A stretch of DNA of 64,000 nucleotides from the NCBI RefSeq assembly GCF_024806495.1, contig NZ_JANUFF010000001.1, positions 496,001-560,000 of the forward strand, in the 5' to 3' direction. A program made the position numbers and the translations under genes. The notes beneath the pieces were generated by a model, which had not been told where the DNA came from, searched no databases, and saw nothing but the letters and a program-made list of their open reading frames with translations. The first letter of the stretch is position 1, and every line of letters begins with the position of its first letter. Source of the DNA: Chryseobacterium sp. JUb7 (lineage in GTDB: Bacteria; Bacteroidota; Bacteroidia; Flavobacteriales; Weeksellaceae). This document shows positions 54,682 to 64,000 of the stretch, one piece after another.

Positions 54682-56361
54682 TTAAAAATCTGTTATACAA
54701 CCTTGTGAAGCATCTGAAACTAATTTTGCATATTTATATAAAACACCGCTTTTGACTTTAAAATCCGGCTGCTGAAAACTTTGTTTTCTCTCTTCCAGTT
54801 CTTCTTCGTCGATCATAAGATTGATGGTATTTTTTACAGCATCAATTTCAATGATGTCATTATTTTCAACCAAACCGATCAGACCTCCTTCAAAAGCTTC
54901 CGGAGTGATATGTCCCACTACAAATCCGTGGGTACCTCCGGAAAAACGTCCGTCCGTAATCAAGGCGACATTTTTCCCTAAACCGGAGCCCATTAATGCT
55001 GAGGTCGGCTTTAGCATTTCCGGCATTCCGGGTGCGCCTTTCGGTCCTTCATTTTTGATAACAATGACATCACCGTCACGAATGAGCTTGTCTTCAATTC
55101 CTTTGATAAATTCTTTCTCTCCATCGAAAACCCGTGCTCTCCCTTTGAAAAAATTACCCTCCTTTCCGGTTATTTTTGCTACACAGCCTCTCTCCGCAAG
55201 ATTTCCGTACATAATTCTGATATGCCCCGTTTTCTTTATCGGATCATGGATATCGCGGATGATATTTTGATCCCGATCAATAATCGAAGTGACATTCTGA
55301 AGATTTTCGGCAATGGTTTTTCCTGTAACCGTAAGACAATCTCCATGGATCAATCCGATATCCAGCAAATATTTCATCACTGCCGGAACTCCCCCTACCT
55401 GATGTAAATCCTGCATCAGATATTTCCCACTAGGCTTTAAATCAGCCAATAAAGGAGTGGAATCACTCACTTTTTGAAAATCATCAAGGGTCAGTTCATA
55501 ACCGATACTTTTTGCAATCGCAATAAAATGCAGAACAGCATTGGTGCTTCCGCCCAGAACCATAATAATCCTCAATGCATTTTCAAAAGCTTTAGGAGTC
55601 ATGATATCCGAGGGTTTAATATCTTTTTCGAGCAACACTTTCATATAATGTCCCGCATAAAAACATTCTTCTTTTTTTTCTTTGCTTAAAGCCGGATAAG
55701 ATGATGAATAAGGGAGGCTCATTCCTAAAGCTTCAATAGCAGAAGCCATTGTATTGGCAGTATACATTCCACCACAGGCTCCGGCACTCGGACAGGAATT
55801 TTTTATAATTCCGCTATAGTCCTCATCAGATAAATTTCCTGCAATTTTATTTCCCAATGCCTCAAAAGCAGATACGATATTAAGATCCTGTCCTTTGTAA
55901 GATCCTGCTTCAATGCTTCCTCCGTACACCATAATTGAAGGTCTGTTGAGTCTTGCCATTGCCATAACGGATCCCGGCATATTTTTGTCACAACCTGGCA
56001 CTGTAATTAAACCATCATAGTACTGTCCTGCACAAACAGCTTCAATACTGTCTGCGATAATATCCCGGCTCACCAAAGAATATCTCATTCCATCTGTTCC
56101 GTTGGTCATCCCGTCACTGATTCCTATAGTATGGAACATCAGCCCTACAAGATTTTGTTCTTTCACTCCTTTTTTTACAATCTCAGACAAACCGTTAAGG
56201 TGCATATTACAGGTATTTCCATCGTAGCCCATACTGGCAATTCCGATCTGTGGTTTGGCAAAATCTTCTTCTGTAAAGCCAATTCCGTAAAACATAGCCT
56301 GCGTAGCCGGTTGTGTTGGATCCTGTGTAAGCGTTTTGGAATATTTATTTAATTTGCACAT
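54682..56361 (-). CDS. ilvD: dihydroxy-acid dehydratase
   Basis: A 559-residue iron-sulfur dehydratase giving the 2-oxo acids of valine and isoleucine. Cluster cysteines appear in [12 protein letters not shown], '[17 protein letters not shown]' and '[17 protein letters not shown]'; the catalytic region '[20 protein letters not shown]' is near the C-terminus. The start overlaps the end of ilvE by 13 nt, so translation is likely coupled. Confidence 0.96.
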   Translation of the reverse strand: MCKLNKYSKTLTQDPTQPATQAMFYGIGFTEEDFAKPQIGIASMGYDGNTCNMHLNGLSEIVKKGVKEQNLVGLMFHTIGISDGMTNGTDGMRYSLVSRDIIADSIEAVCAGQYYDGLITVPGCDKNMPGSVMAMARLNRPSIMVYGGSIEAGSYKGQDLNIVSAFEALGNKIAGNLSDEDYSGIIKNSCPSAGACGGMYTANTMASAIEALGMSLPYSSSYPALSKEKKEECFYAGHYMKVLLEKDIKPSDIMTPKAFENALRIIMVLGGSTNAVLHFIAIAKSIGYELTLDDFQKVSDSTPLLADLKPSGKYLMQDLHQVGGVPAVMKYLLDIGLIHGDCLTVTGKTIAENLQNVTSIIDRDQNIIRDIHDPIKKTGHIRIMYGNLAERGCVAKITGKEGNFFKGRARVFDGEKEFIKGIEDKLIRDGDVIVIKNEGPKGAPGMPEMLKPTSALMGSGLGKNVALITDGRFSGGTHGFVVGHITPEAFEGGLIGLVENNDIIEIDAVKNTINLMIDEEELEERKQSFQQPDFKVKSGVLYKYAKLVSDASQGCITDF

Positions 56362-57254
56362 TGTAGCTGCGATTTTAAGTAGGTGTAATCTTCTTCTAAC
56401 ACGATATGTCTATAAGCTTTTTGTATCTGAGCAGAAAGGCTGCTTTCCCAACTCATTTGAAAAGAAACCTGGTCCAAAGACTCCAGAGCGACGATTTCAG
56501 CAGCTGTTCCGCAGAAAAATCCGGCATCTGCGCCTCTCATTTCTTCAGGTTTAAAGAGCTTTTCTTCGTAAGAGATTCCCAATAGGTCACAGATTTCGAA
56601 AACAGTAGCCCTGGTAATTCCGGGAAGTATGCTCCCTACTGGTGGTGTATATAATTTTGAATTTTTCTCAAAGAAAACATTAGCCCCGGAGCTTTCAGCA
56701 ACATTTCCGTCAGCATCAAGAAGAAGCGCTTCATCAAAACCTTTGTCTTTTGCTTCCTGACATGCTAAAATTGAATTAACGTAGTGACCGCTTACTTTAG
56801 CTTCCACTCTGAAAGCCTTAGGATTGGGGCGTTCAAACGATGAGGTCATGATGCGCATATTATTGGCCAGATATCCGTTATTCCAATTCCAGACTTCAAT
56901 AACCAATGAGCTTTTCTGGCTTTTTGAAAGCGACATATTCGGAGAGCATATTACTAAAGGACGTATATAAGCATCACTCAGTCCGTTAACTTCCAGCAGA
57001 TTGTATGTAATTTCAATCATTTCTTCTGAAGTATAATCAAAGGGGATCATCATCAGCTCAGCTGATCTTTTCAGTCGGTCATAATGCTCCTTAGCTTTAA
57101 AAATTTTAGTTCCTTTTTCAGTTTTATAAGATTTAATGCCTTCAAAAACAGCATAGCCATAGTGCAGAGATTGTCCGTAGAGATCTGTTGTGGCTTTCGT
57201 TGCCTCCAGAAAATCTCCATCGTAATAAAGAATGCTTTTCTCGTTGTAGTACAT
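56349..57254 (-). CDS. ilvE: branched-chain amino-acid aminotransferase
   Basis: A 301-residue fold-type IV PLP aminotransferase. It has '[20 protein letters not shown]' near the N-terminus, the PLP Lys probably in '[20 protein letters not shown]', and '[22 protein letters not shown]' with '[17 protein letters not shown]' afterwards. It performs the last step of Val, Ile and Leu synthesis. It is the first structural gene of the operon, preceded by an Ile-rich leader peptide and attenuator. Confidence 0.94.
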   Translation of the reverse strand: MYYNEKSILYYDGDFLEATKATTDLYGQSLHYGYAVFEGIKSYKTEKGTKIFKAKEHYDRLKRSAELMMIPFDYTSEEMIEITYNLLEVNGLSDAYIRPLVICSPNMSLSKSQKSSLVIEVWNWNNGYLANNMRIMTSSFERPNPKAFRVEAKVSGHYVNSILACQEAKDKGFDEALLLDADGNVAESSGANVFFEKNSKLYTPPVGSILPGITRATVFEICDLLGISYEEKLFKPEEMRGADAGFFCGTAAEIVALESLDQVSFQMSWESSLSAQIQKAYRHIVLEEDYTYLKSQLQCAN

Positions 57255-57294
57255 ATTTTGTGTATTTTAAATGATTAACAAATTGATTTAAGGC

Positions 57295-57325
57295 AAAAAA
57301 AAACCACCCTCAGATGAGGATGGTT
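57295..57325 (-). terminator. ilv attenuator terminator
   Basis: On the minus strand AACCATCCTC pairs with GAGGGTGGTT (one G-U pair) around a 4-nt loop and runs into nine T. It lies between the leader peptide and ilvE. The segment CCATCCTCATC can instead pair with GATGAGTGG, which overlaps and follows the leader stop codon, giving an antiterminator. Confidence 0.85.
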
Positions 57326-57368
57326 ATTAATTTTAAGTTTTATAAAATATCAACAATACCACCACTCA

Positions 57369-57431
57369 TCACCGGAATCCGATAATGATAATAATAATGA
57401 CAGTAATAATATTGTTGAATCTTGTATGCAT
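57369..57431 (-). CDS. ilv operon leader peptide
   Basis: A 20-residue frame: ATG at 57431, stop TGA at 57371-57369, directly followed by a second TGA. The peptide is MHTRFNNIITVIIIIIIGFR, with eight Ile and one Val among 20 residues and Ile codons ATT and ATC. Placed 13 nt after the predicted transcription start and upstream of an intrinsic terminator, it fits a classical ribosome-stalling attenuator sensing charged tRNA-Ile (and Val). Confidence 0.88.
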   Translation of the reverse strand: MHTRFNNIITVIIIIIIGFR

Positions 57432-57450
57432 GTCTGTTCTTTTGACTCAG

Positions 57451-57458
57451 CAAATGTA
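57451..57458 (-). promoter_or_regulatory. ilv operon promoter -7 box
   Basis: CAAATGTA on the plus strand reads TACATTTG on the minus strand, an exact -7 match, 20 nt before the leader-peptide ATG. No clear TTG is seen at -33. From here to 57626 the sequence is AT-rich without a gene. Confidence 0.55.
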
Positions 57459-57626
57459 TAATTTATTTTTAAATTAAAAAATATTTTAATATTTATTTTT
57501 AAAATTTATATTTCATTAACAATTCACTAACAAATGTTCGTTTTGTTTATTTTATTAACAATTTAAACTTTCTATATAATATGTATTGAATTTTTTCAAT
57601 TAAGATGTTTATAACACATTTCAGTT

Positions 57627-57992
57627 TTACTTAACGAATTGTCCGAAATGCCATAAAATCCCGGATGGGTCATGCACAAAACACTCTCTTCCCCATTCTA
57701 AAGCTCTGACTGGCGTCAACCTTACGTTTTCGTATTTTTCAGTAAGATTTAAGGCTAACAGATCGTTCCAGAATTCTTCAACACTTTCCACTTCTACAAA
57801 AATCATAGTATTATCTATCCAGTCTTTCGCATAATAGTCCTGAAGATAAAAAGCGATTTCCTGTTTTTGGAAGAGAGAAAGTTTTGGTTCTAAAACCACT
57901 TCCTCAAAGCCAAGATCTTTATAAAAATTTCTGCTGAGGTCATAATTCTGAGCTCCGATAAATGGACGGATCGATTTCATGTTTAGTTTCAT
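57627..57992 (-). CDS. VOC-family protein
   Basis: A 121-residue glyoxalase/bleomycin-resistance-fold protein ('SIRPFIGAQNYDLSRNFYKDLGF', 'ECFVHDPSGILWHFGQF'). The start ATG overlaps the upstream GNAT stop as ATGA, which supports coupled translation and this start rather than the internal Met5. A two-gene unit with an acetyltransferase suggests detoxification or small-molecule modification; no substrate is evident. Confidence 0.85.
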   Translation of the reverse strand: MKLNMKSIRPFIGAQNYDLSRNFYKDLGFEEVVLEPKLSLFQKQEIAFYLQDYYAKDWIDNTMIFVEVESVEEFWNDLLALNLTEKYENVRLTPVRALEWGRECFVHDPSGILWHFGQFVK

Positions 57993-58441
57993 TTTATATA
58001 TTTTTCCCAGTATTCAAAAGTCATTTCAAATTTAATTTCTTCTTTGCCATGAGTTCCTATTTCGTTCCAGCCCAGTCTTCTGTAGACAGTTTCGGCTCTC
58101 GTATTCGGTGAAGTCCCCAACCATATATTGTGCCGGGTCTGATTAAAATACCATTCAAGCATCACATGATGAAGGATTTTACCAATTCCCCGCCCTTCAT
58201 AATCAGGATGCAGAAACAGAGCCCAGATATTATTTTCTTTCAGGTCAACAATGCCAAAACCAACGATAAGATGATCATTAATTTCGGCGACCCAGCCCTT
58301 TCCTCTTTTAAATAGAAATTCTTCACAGTCCTGATCCGTTACAAGATTGGGATCAGACAATTGATTTTCATGCACCGAATTTCTTATCAACTGAATTATT
58401 GGAATATCCTCCAGCTCAGCTTCACGAATAACCATACTCAT
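57989..58441 (-). CDS. GNAT-family N-acetyltransferase
   Basis: A 150-residue acetyltransferase with the acetyl-CoA-binding motif A 'LFLHPDYEGRGIGKILHHVML' (R/Q-x2-G-x-G/A as EGRGIGK) and a C-terminal 'AETVYRRLGWNEIG'. The acceptor is unknown. It overlaps the following VOC gene by 4 nt. Confidence 0.88.
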   Translation of the reverse strand: MSMVIREAELEDIPIIQLIRNSVHENQLSDPNLVTDQDCEEFLFKRGKGWVAEINDHLIVGFGIVDLKENNIWALFLHPDYEGRGIGKILHHVMLEWYFNQTRHNIWLGTSPNTRAETVYRRLGWNEIGTHGKEEIKFEMTFEYWEKYIK

Positions 58442-58492
58442 TAATTAAAGCTTAAATAAAACTTTATAAAACAAAATAAATCAGTATTTAAA

Positions 58493-59545
58493 TTATTTTT
58501 TATCAACTACAATTCGCTGCGGTCTGTTGGCAATTTCCCAAGCCGTTGCAAAGACAAGCTGAGTTCTTTTTTCAAGCAGAGGATAGTCTATTTTTTCTAC
58601 ATCATCAGTCGGTTTATGATAATCTTCATGAATGCCGTCAAAGAAAAAAGCAACAGGAACATTATTTTTTGCGAAGTTGTAATGATCTGATCTGTAGTAT
58701 AATCTTTCTGTATCATTCGGATCATCGTATCTGTAATTCAACTCAAGATTATTCGTTCTTTTATTCGCAGCTTCGTTGATTACCTTCAATTCGGAGCTTA
58801 ACATTTCGGAACCAATGACATAGACATATTGCTTTCCTCTGTTTTCCGGATCATCGCGCCCGATCATATCGATATTTAAATCCACAACGGTATTGGCCAG
58901 AGGGAAAACAGGATTATCAGTATAAAATTCAGAACCGAATAAGCCATGCTCTTCACCCGTTACATGAAGGAAAAGAACTGATCTTTTCGGACCTTTTCCT
59001 GCTTTTTTTGCACTTTGGAAAGCTTTTGCTATTTCCATCACAGCTACTGTACCGCTGCCATCATCATCTGCTCCGTTATAAACCACTCCGTTTCGGGTTC
59101 CGACATGGTCGTAGTGGGCAGAAACAACAACGATTTCTTCAGGTTTTTCAGAACCTTCGATAAAAGCTAAAATATTTTCAGAATCAGGCAGGTTTCCACC
59201 TCCTCTTTTTTTCATAAAATCTGCAGGAACTTTCTGGTAATAAGATCCGAGAGCTTTAGGAAAAGAAATTCCTAAACTTTTATAATAATTAATCATATAC
59301 TCACCTGCTTTTTTCTGCCCCGGGCTTCCTGTATCTCTTCCTTCCATTTCATCTGAAGCGACAACATATAAATTCTTCTTTAGATCGTCGGCTTTAATCG
59401 TCTTATAGGCAGCAAGAAAAGCTTTATCACCTTTCACCTCTGATGAAGAAGATGCAGTAGTAGAATTTCCGTTATGAGATACTTTAGCTGTTTCGCAGCT
59501 CATTAAAACTGCTATTGAAAATAAAGGGATGAATAGTTTTTTCAT
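58493..59545 (-). CDS. M28-family zinc peptidase lipoprotein
   Basis: A 350-residue lipoprotein (LMSC, Cys17) with an M28 aminopeptidase domain. Zinc ligands are expected at His144 with Asp146 (SAHYDHVG), Asp160/161 (NGADDDGSG), Glu198-Glu199 (VTGEEHG), Asp226 (LNIDMIGRDD) and a His in 'HEDYHKPTDD'. It should trim peptides in the periplasm or at the outer membrane. It is separated from neighbours and probably monocistronic. Confidence 0.9.
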   Translation of the reverse strand: MKKLFIPLFSIAVLMSCETAKVSHNGNSTTASSSSEVKGDKAFLAAYKTIKADDLKKNLYVVASDEMEGRDTGSPGQKKAGEYMINYYKSLGISFPKALGSYYQKVPADFMKKRGGGNLPDSENILAFIEGSEKPEEIVVVSAHYDHVGTRNGVVYNGADDDGSGTVAVMEIAKAFQSAKKAGKGPKRSVLFLHVTGEEHGLFGSEFYTDNPVFPLANTVVDLNIDMIGRDDPENRGKQYVYVIGSEMLSSELKVINEAANKRTNNLELNYRYDDPNDTERLYYRSDHYNFAKNNVPVAFFFDGIHEDYHKPTDDVEKIDYPLLEKRTQLVFATAWEIANRPQRIVVDKK

Positions 59546-59632
59546 TATAAAATAATTTCATTAAAAATAAGATTTTTTTTTAATCCCCGGGACATAGGTA
59601 TTTTTATTATATTTGATAAAAACACAAAGTTT

Positions 59633-60772
59633 ATGGATAATATTTATGGATTCAATCACTATTCATTTTTTACCAAAATGTCTGAACTGGCCTTGAAGCA
59701 TCATAGTTTTGATCTGTCTCTCGGCTTACCCGATTTTGATATCGACTCTCGCTTAAAACAATTTTTAAAAGAGTCTGCAGATCTTAACCGACATAATTAT
59801 GAGCCACTTGCAGGAAATCCTTTACTGATAGAAAATATTATCCGGTTTAACCATCAGCGTAAAAACAGCATTCACCTTACAAAAGAAGAAATTACGATTG
59901 TCCCATGTGCAACCTTTGCTTTATATACCTCCCTAAAATCAATTATCAGTCAAGGAGATGAAGTTATTGTAATCCAACCTTCCTATTATACTTACGGACC
60001 TTCTATCGTTATGAACGGAGGAATTCCGGTCTATTATGACCTTGACAATGATTTCGCCATAGACTGGGAAAAACTTAAAAATTGTATTTCGCAAAAAACA
60101 AAAGCTATTATTATCAATTCACCGCAAAATCCAACAGGAAAAATCTGGTCAAAATACGATTGGAATCAACTGTATGAACTGATTAAAAACCAGGAAATTT
60201 ATCTGATATCTGAGGAAATCTATGACATGTATTGTTACGACGGAATTTCACATTACAGTTCGTTTATACACCCTGAATTGAGAAAAAGGACATTCTGTAT
60301 TTTTTCTTTTGGAAAAATGTTTCATACAACAGGCTGGAAAGTGAGTTATTTATTGGCCCAGGAGGATTTAACCGCTAAATTTCAATGCCATCAACAGTAT
60401 ATTTCTTATAGTGCCAATGCTCCCTGCCAATATGCCATCACAAAATATTTAGAAGTTTTTGATCCTACCGAAACTCAGGACTTAATGCAGAAAAAAAGGG
60501 ACCTTTTCAACGAATTGATTCATGAAACTCCATTTAAGGTTGAACAAAAATCTGAAGGAGCTGTTTTTCAAATTGTTAATTTCAGGAATATTTCGAAAAC
60601 AATGACAGATGTTGAGTTTTCAAAATGGCTGACTATTGAGAAAAAAGTAGCCTGCCTACCGCTTTCGGCATTTTATAATTCCCGAAATAATTCAGATTTT
60701 GTACGATTTAGTTTTGCTAAAAATGACGACTTAATCATTAGTGCTTTGGAGCATCTGAGGAAAAATTTATAA
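59633..60772 (+). CDS. class I/II PLP aminotransferase (methionine aminotransferase-like)
   Basis: A 379-residue fold-type I aminotransferase. It has 'FDLSLGLPDFDID' and 'YEPLAGNPLLIENII' at the N-terminus, 'IINSPQNPTGKIWSK' (Asn-Pro-x-Gly), 'LISEEIYDMYCYDG' and PLP Lys in 'FSFGKMFHTTGWKVSY'. This matches the YbdL/methionine and kynurenine aminotransferase branch. The substrate is not certain. It diverges from the M28 peptidase gene. Confidence 0.88.
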   Translation: MDNIYGFNHYSFFTKMSELALKHHSFDLSLGLPDFDIDSRLKQFLKESADLNRHNYEPLAGNPLLIENIIRFNHQRKNSIHLTKEEITIVPCATFALYTSLKSIISQGDEVIVIQPSYYTYGPSIVMNGGIPVYYDLDNDFAIDWEKLKNCISQKTKAIIINSPQNPTGKIWSKYDWNQLYELIKNQEIYLISEEIYDMYCYDGISHYSSFIHPELRKRTFCIFSFGKMFHTTGWKVSYLLAQEDLTAKFQCHQQYISYSANAPCQYAITKYLEVFDPTETQDLMQKKRDLFNELIHETPFKVEQKSEGAVFQIVNFRNISKTMTDVEFSKWLTIEKKVACLPLSAFYNSRNNSDFVRFSFAKNDDLIISALEHLRKNL

Positions 60773-60876
60773 AAAAACGCTACCCCCAACTTCCCTTACT
60801 TTTAAAATTCAGGTTTTTCTCTTACTGCTGATTTATTTTCATATAAGATATTTGTGGAATAAATCAACTAAAAACC

Positions 60877-61668
60877 ATGAATACATTCTCAAAAACTATG
60901 TTGGGACTCATGATGATCAGCCTTGTCATCATTACCATTATCATGTATAATATTCTTGAAACAAGCCGTGAAAACAAGAAGTTATATAACAAATTAGATC
61001 TTCTTTTGTCATCGCCAGCACACCATATAGCTGCAGCAGTTTCACAAACAGTACCTGAAAAGAATATTCAGTCTGAAAGTACACTTCGAGGAATAGATGT
61101 ATCCCATTGGAATGGTAATATCACAGAGGATTTGCCTAAAAAGGATCAACTGAATTTTGTTATCTGCAAATCTACACAGGGAGAACATGAGGTAGATCCT
61201 GATTTTAGAAAAAACTGGAAATTTCTAGAGGAAAAGAATATCAAAAAAGGAGCATATCACTTTTACGTATATTCTCAGAACCCCATACAGCAGGCGATCC
61301 ATTTTTCAAATACTGTAGGTGAAATAAAACATTCAGATTTCCCTTTGATTATTGATATTGAAGAAGGCAGTCTTCCCAGAAAATATATCGATCAGCATCA
61401 ACTGAAGGCAGATTTATTGAAATTCTTAGAATATATTGAGCGTAAAACCAACAGAACGCCGGTTATATATTCTGATTATGCTTTTATTAACAGGTATATC
61501 GATGACGACGCATTTTCGAAATATCCGTTATGGTTAGCTGAGTATTCTCATGCTTCAAAACCGGCAGTTCCGAAAGTATGGAAAAATAAAGGGTGTATGA
61601 TCTGGCAAAAGACCGACAGATACGATATCAGTTCAACCGAAGTTGATTTTGATGTTTACTATAAATAA
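60877..61668 (+). CDS. GH25-family lysozyme, membrane anchored
   Basis: A 263-residue protein with one N-terminal membrane helix (residues 8-28) and a GH25 muramidase domain from about residue 70: 'LRGIDVSHWNGNI', 'NFVICKSTQGEHEVDPDFRKN', the acidic catalytic segment 'PLIIDIEEG' and 'PLWLAEYSHA'. It should cleave the MurNAc-GlcNAc bond from the periplasmic side. Its placement next to a pyrophosphatase with a peptidoglycan-binding domain may be coincidental. Confidence 0.9.
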   Translation: MNTFSKTMLGLMMISLVIITIIMYNILETSRENKKLYNKLDLLLSSPAHHIAAAVSQTVPEKNIQSESTLRGIDVSHWNGNITEDLPKKDQLNFVICKSTQGEHEVDPDFRKNWKFLEEKNIKKGAYHFYVYSQNPIQQAIHFSNTVGEIKHSDFPLIIDIEEGSLPRKYIDQHQLKADLLKFLEYIERKTNRTPVIYSDYAFINRYIDDDAFSKYPLWLAEYSHASKPAVPKVWKNKGCMIWQKTDRYDISSTEVDFDVYYK

Positions 61669-61690
61669 AAAAACACCGCATCTGCGGTGT
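61665..61690 (-). terminator. terminator between lysozyme and pyrophosphatase genes
   Basis: ACACCGCA pairs with TGCGGTGT around a 2-nt gap (a larger physical loop). The T tract is on the minus-strand side, so it mainly ends the pyrophosphatase transcript. Confidence 0.8.
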
Positions 61691-61711
61691 TCTATCTATT
61701 CAAACTGATTT

Positions 61712-64000
61712 TTAAAGAGATAATACTCTTACATCAATTCTTCTGTTTTTAGCTTTGCATTCATCTGTATCATTCGCCTCACAGACAGGATGTTGAGAGC
61801 CATATCCTTCAGCTTCTACACGATCTGCTGCAATACCAAGCTCTAATAATTTAAGTTTTGCCGTTTGGGCTCTTAAGTTCGATAACTTCTGATTACTTTC
61901 TTCATTTCCTGTATTATCTGTATAGCCTCCTAATTTTATTTTAATATCTGGATATGCCGTTAAAATTTCAACAAGATTCAATAACTGTACTTCAGAATTG
62001 GCTTTTAAATCACTGGAGCCTGTTTCGAAATAAAGATTTTCAACGGTATACCATTTATTCGGATCCAGAACTGCTTTATCCTTATTTTTCACAGAATTAT
62101 ACAGTTGATACAACTGACTTCCTTCCCCGATTTTAATGGTTTTTCCATCTTTAAGTTTAATCTCCTGGATATTTCCTGTTTCATATACGAAATCTCCGTT
62201 TTCATTAAGGTGTCCTTTAATTTCCGCCGGCACTACTACAGCTGAAGTAGCTCCTGAAGCCATCTGAGCACCTTTTATTCCTGTTAAACTTTCAATCTTA
62301 GCCTGTCTGTTCGCTTCGATTTTATCTTTATGTAAAACCGCTAATGTCGGAGCGATGACCAATGAAACAATTGACATTAATTTAATCAAAATATTCATCG
62401 ACGGTCCGGAAGTATCTTTAAAAGGATCACCCACCGTATCTCCTGTTACGGAAGCCTTGTGCGGTTCTGAACCTTTATAATATGTTTCACCATTAATATT
62501 AACTCCTTTTTCGAAAGATTTTTTAGCATTATCCCATGCTCCGCCGGCATTATTCTGGAACATTCCCATCAAGACACCACAGACTGTAGCTCCTGCCAGA
62601 AATCCGCCCAATACTTCAGGACCGAAAATAAATCCGATCAAAAGCGGCGAAACAATAGCAATTGCTCCCGGAAGCATCATTTTCTTAATGGAAGCATCTG
62701 TAGAAATAGCCACGCATTTTTCATATTCCGGTTGTGCCTTTCCTTCTAAAATTCCCGGAATTTCTCTGAACTGCCTGCGTACCTCTTCTACCATAGCCAT
62801 AGCAGCCTGTCCAACCGCTGTGATCGCCAGCGACGAAAAAATAAACGGAATCATTCCTCCGACAAACAATCCGGCCAACACATCGGCTCTATAGATATCA
62901 ATGCCGTCGATTCCTGCAATTCCTACAAATGCCGCGAATAAAGCCAAAGCTGTCAATGCTGCAGAAGCTATGGCAAAACCTTTTCCTGTTGCGGCTGTTG
63001 TATTACCTACAGCATCTAAAATATCTGTTTTTTCACGAACCTCCTTGGGTAGCTCACTCATTTCAGCAATTCCCCCTGCATTATCTGCAATTGGTCCGAA
63101 AGCATCGATAGCCAACTGCATTGCTGTAGTCGCCATCATACCCGCTGCTGCAATCGCAACGCCATATAACCCTGCACATAAATAAGATCCGTAAATCCCA
63201 CCTGCTAAAACAATAATCGGCAATAAGGTAGACTCCATTCCTACAGAAAGACCACCGATAATATTGGTAGCATGTCCTGTAGAAGATTGCCTTACAATAC
63301 TTGAGACTGGTCTCTTGCCCATCGCAGTATAATATTCTGTAATGATGCTCATTAATGTTCCAACCACTAAACCAACCATAATAGCCCCGAATACACCCAT
63401 TTTTGTGAATTCAAGCCCTCTTAAAATCATTTTATCAGGCAAAATATAAGTTACCAAGAAATAAGAAGCGATCGCTGTAATCACGATACTTCCCCAATTC
63501 CCTAGATTTAAAGCATTCTGAACACTTGATGTGGATGAATCTTCATTGTCATTAATTCTTACAAATAAAGTTCCTATCATTGAAAATATAATCCCAGTCC
63601 CTGCAATTAACATCGGTAATAAAATAGGGGCAAAACCACCGAAAGAATCTACGGAAACCGTTTCCCTACCCAATACCATAGTCGCCAGAACCGTTGCTAC
63701 ATAAGACCCGAATAAGTCGGCTCCCATTCCCGCAACATCGCCTACATTATCACCTACATTATCAGCAATCGTTGCCGGATTTCTCGGATCATCTTCCGGA
63801 ATTCCTGCTTCTACTTTCCCTACCAGATCAGCTCCTACATCTGCCGCTTTTGTGTAAATACCACCACCTACTCTTGCAAACAAAGCAATAGATTCTGCTC
63901 CCAGAGAAAATCCGGTAAGAATCTCAATTGTCCTCTCCATTTCATGAGAGTCTACTGGAGCATCGGGGGCAAAAATCTGTTTTATAATCAGAAACAAAGC
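61712..64000 (-). CDS. hppA: membrane pyrophosphatase fused to OmpA-like domain, 5' end outside window
   Basis: At least 762 residues; the frame is open to the window edge, so the N-terminus lies beyond it. The membrane part has the substrate site '[20 protein letters not shown]' with following '[20 protein letters not shown]' and '[20 protein letters not shown]', the signature of ion-pumping pyrophosphatases. These hydrolyse PPi while pumping H+ or Na+. The last 120 residues are an OmpA-C domain ('[10 protein letters not shown]', '[22 protein letters not shown]', '[10 protein letters not shown]', 'KNRRIDVRV'), which normally binds peptidoglycan. Ordinary membrane pyrophosphatases end before this. 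Confidence 0.9.
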   Translation of the reverse strand, partial: ALFLIIKQIFAPDAPVDSHEMERTIEILTGFSLGAESIALFARVGGGIYTKAADVGADLVGKVEAGIPEDDPRNPATIADNVGDNVGDVAGMGADLFGSYVATVLATMVLGRETVSVDSFGGFAPILLPMLIAGTGIIFSMIGTLFVRINDNEDSSTSSVQNALNLGNWGSIVITAIASYFLVTYILPDKMILRGLEFTKMGVFGAIMVGLVVGTLMSIITEYYTAMGKRPVSSIVRQSSTGHATNIIGGLSVGMESTLLPIIVLAGGIYGSYLCAGLYGVAIAAAGMMATTAMQLAIDAFGPIADNAGGIAEMSELPKEVREKTDILDAVGNTTAATGKGFAIASAALTALALFAAFVGIAGIDGIDIYRADVLAGLFVGGMIPFIFSSLAITAVGQAAMAMVEEVRRQFREIPGILEGKAQPEYEKCVAISTDASIKKMMLPGAIAIVSPLLIGFIFGPEVLGGFLAGATVCGVLMGMFQNNAGGAWDNAKKSFEKGVNINGETYYKGSEPHKASVTGDTVGDPFKDTSGPSMNILIKLMSIVSLVIAPTLAVLHKDKIEANRQAKIESLTGIKGAQMASGATSAVVVPAEIKGHLNENGDFVYETGNIQEIKLKDGKTIKIGEGSQLYQLYNSVKNKDKAVLDPNKWYTVENLYFETGSSDLKANSEVQLLNLVEILTAYPDIKIKLGGYTDNTGNEESNQKLSNLRAQTAKLKLLELGIAADRVEAEGYGSQHPVCEANDTDECKAKNRRIDVRVLSL

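Noticed and set aside
54812..55280. Long plus-strand open frames opposite ilvD (and similar ones opposite hppA and ftsK)
   Set aside because: They mirror the codon pattern of strongly conserved genes on the other strand and have no starts, promoters or family motifs of their own.

Overview
The window looks like chromosomal DNA from a member of the Flavobacteriia, most likely a Chryseobacterium-like Weeksellaceae. This is an inference from several points. Base composition is AT-rich. Promoters resemble the Bacteroidetes type (a TAnnTTTG box close to the start codon, without a clear Shine-Dalgarno). Type IX secretion is represented by PorQ and by a cargo protein with a C-terminal sorting domain. 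Gene neighbourhoods such as ftsK-lolA-lptF/G and porQ-cmk are typical of the phylum. I see no rRNA, CRISPR array, prophage or replication origin.

Layout. 0-16 kb is mainly core: a secreted isochorismatase-like hydrolase, ftsK-lolA-lptF/G, frr/pyrH, porQ-cmk, a YtxH/holin-like/unknown trio, and a TrmH-type methyltransferase diverging from a BamA/TamA-like outer membrane protein. Two 200-bp copies of a MITE-like element with terminal inverted repeats lie at 841 and 6326. 16-20 kb carries a PaaE-like reductase, a TlpA-like lipoprotein and a FecCD/FecE-type ABC transporter whose two genes are separated by a GxxExxY gene remnant. 20-27 kb is a MarR-controlled fatty-acid beta-oxidation operon (marR-fadN-fadA-fadE). 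Two perfect or near-perfect 20-bp palindromes precede it, and two unrelated small elements have entered it: a REP-bracketed RAYT transposase and a four-helix-bundle gene between inverted repeats.

28-32 kb is the main accessory locus: an isoprenyl diphosphate synthase followed by two class I terpene synthases. One terpene synthase is intact. The other carries a 4-nt insertion, and the prenyl synthase has lost its normal N-terminus through a stop codon plus a 1-nt insertion, so the pathway appears to be decaying. 35.5-37.2 kb is a complete IS1595-family element with 23-bp terminal inverted repeats and two small passenger ORFs. uvrA follows, then short-chain dehydrogenases, an AraC regulator, tRNA-Arg(CCT), and an accessory set (JAB-like lipoprotein, DUF6705-like protein, unknown secreted protein) behind a promoter overlapped by an inverted repeat.

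50-57.4 kb is a complete ilvE-ilvD-ilvB-ilvN-ilvC-ilvA operon on the minus strand. It is preceded by an unannotated 20-residue leader peptide with eight Ile codons and one Val codon and by an intrinsic terminator, which is a classical attenuation arrangement. The window closes with GNAT/VOC proteins, an M28 peptidase, an aminotransferase, a GH25 lysozyme and the 3' part of a membrane pyrophosphatase fused to a C-terminal OmpA-like peptidoglycan-binding domain.
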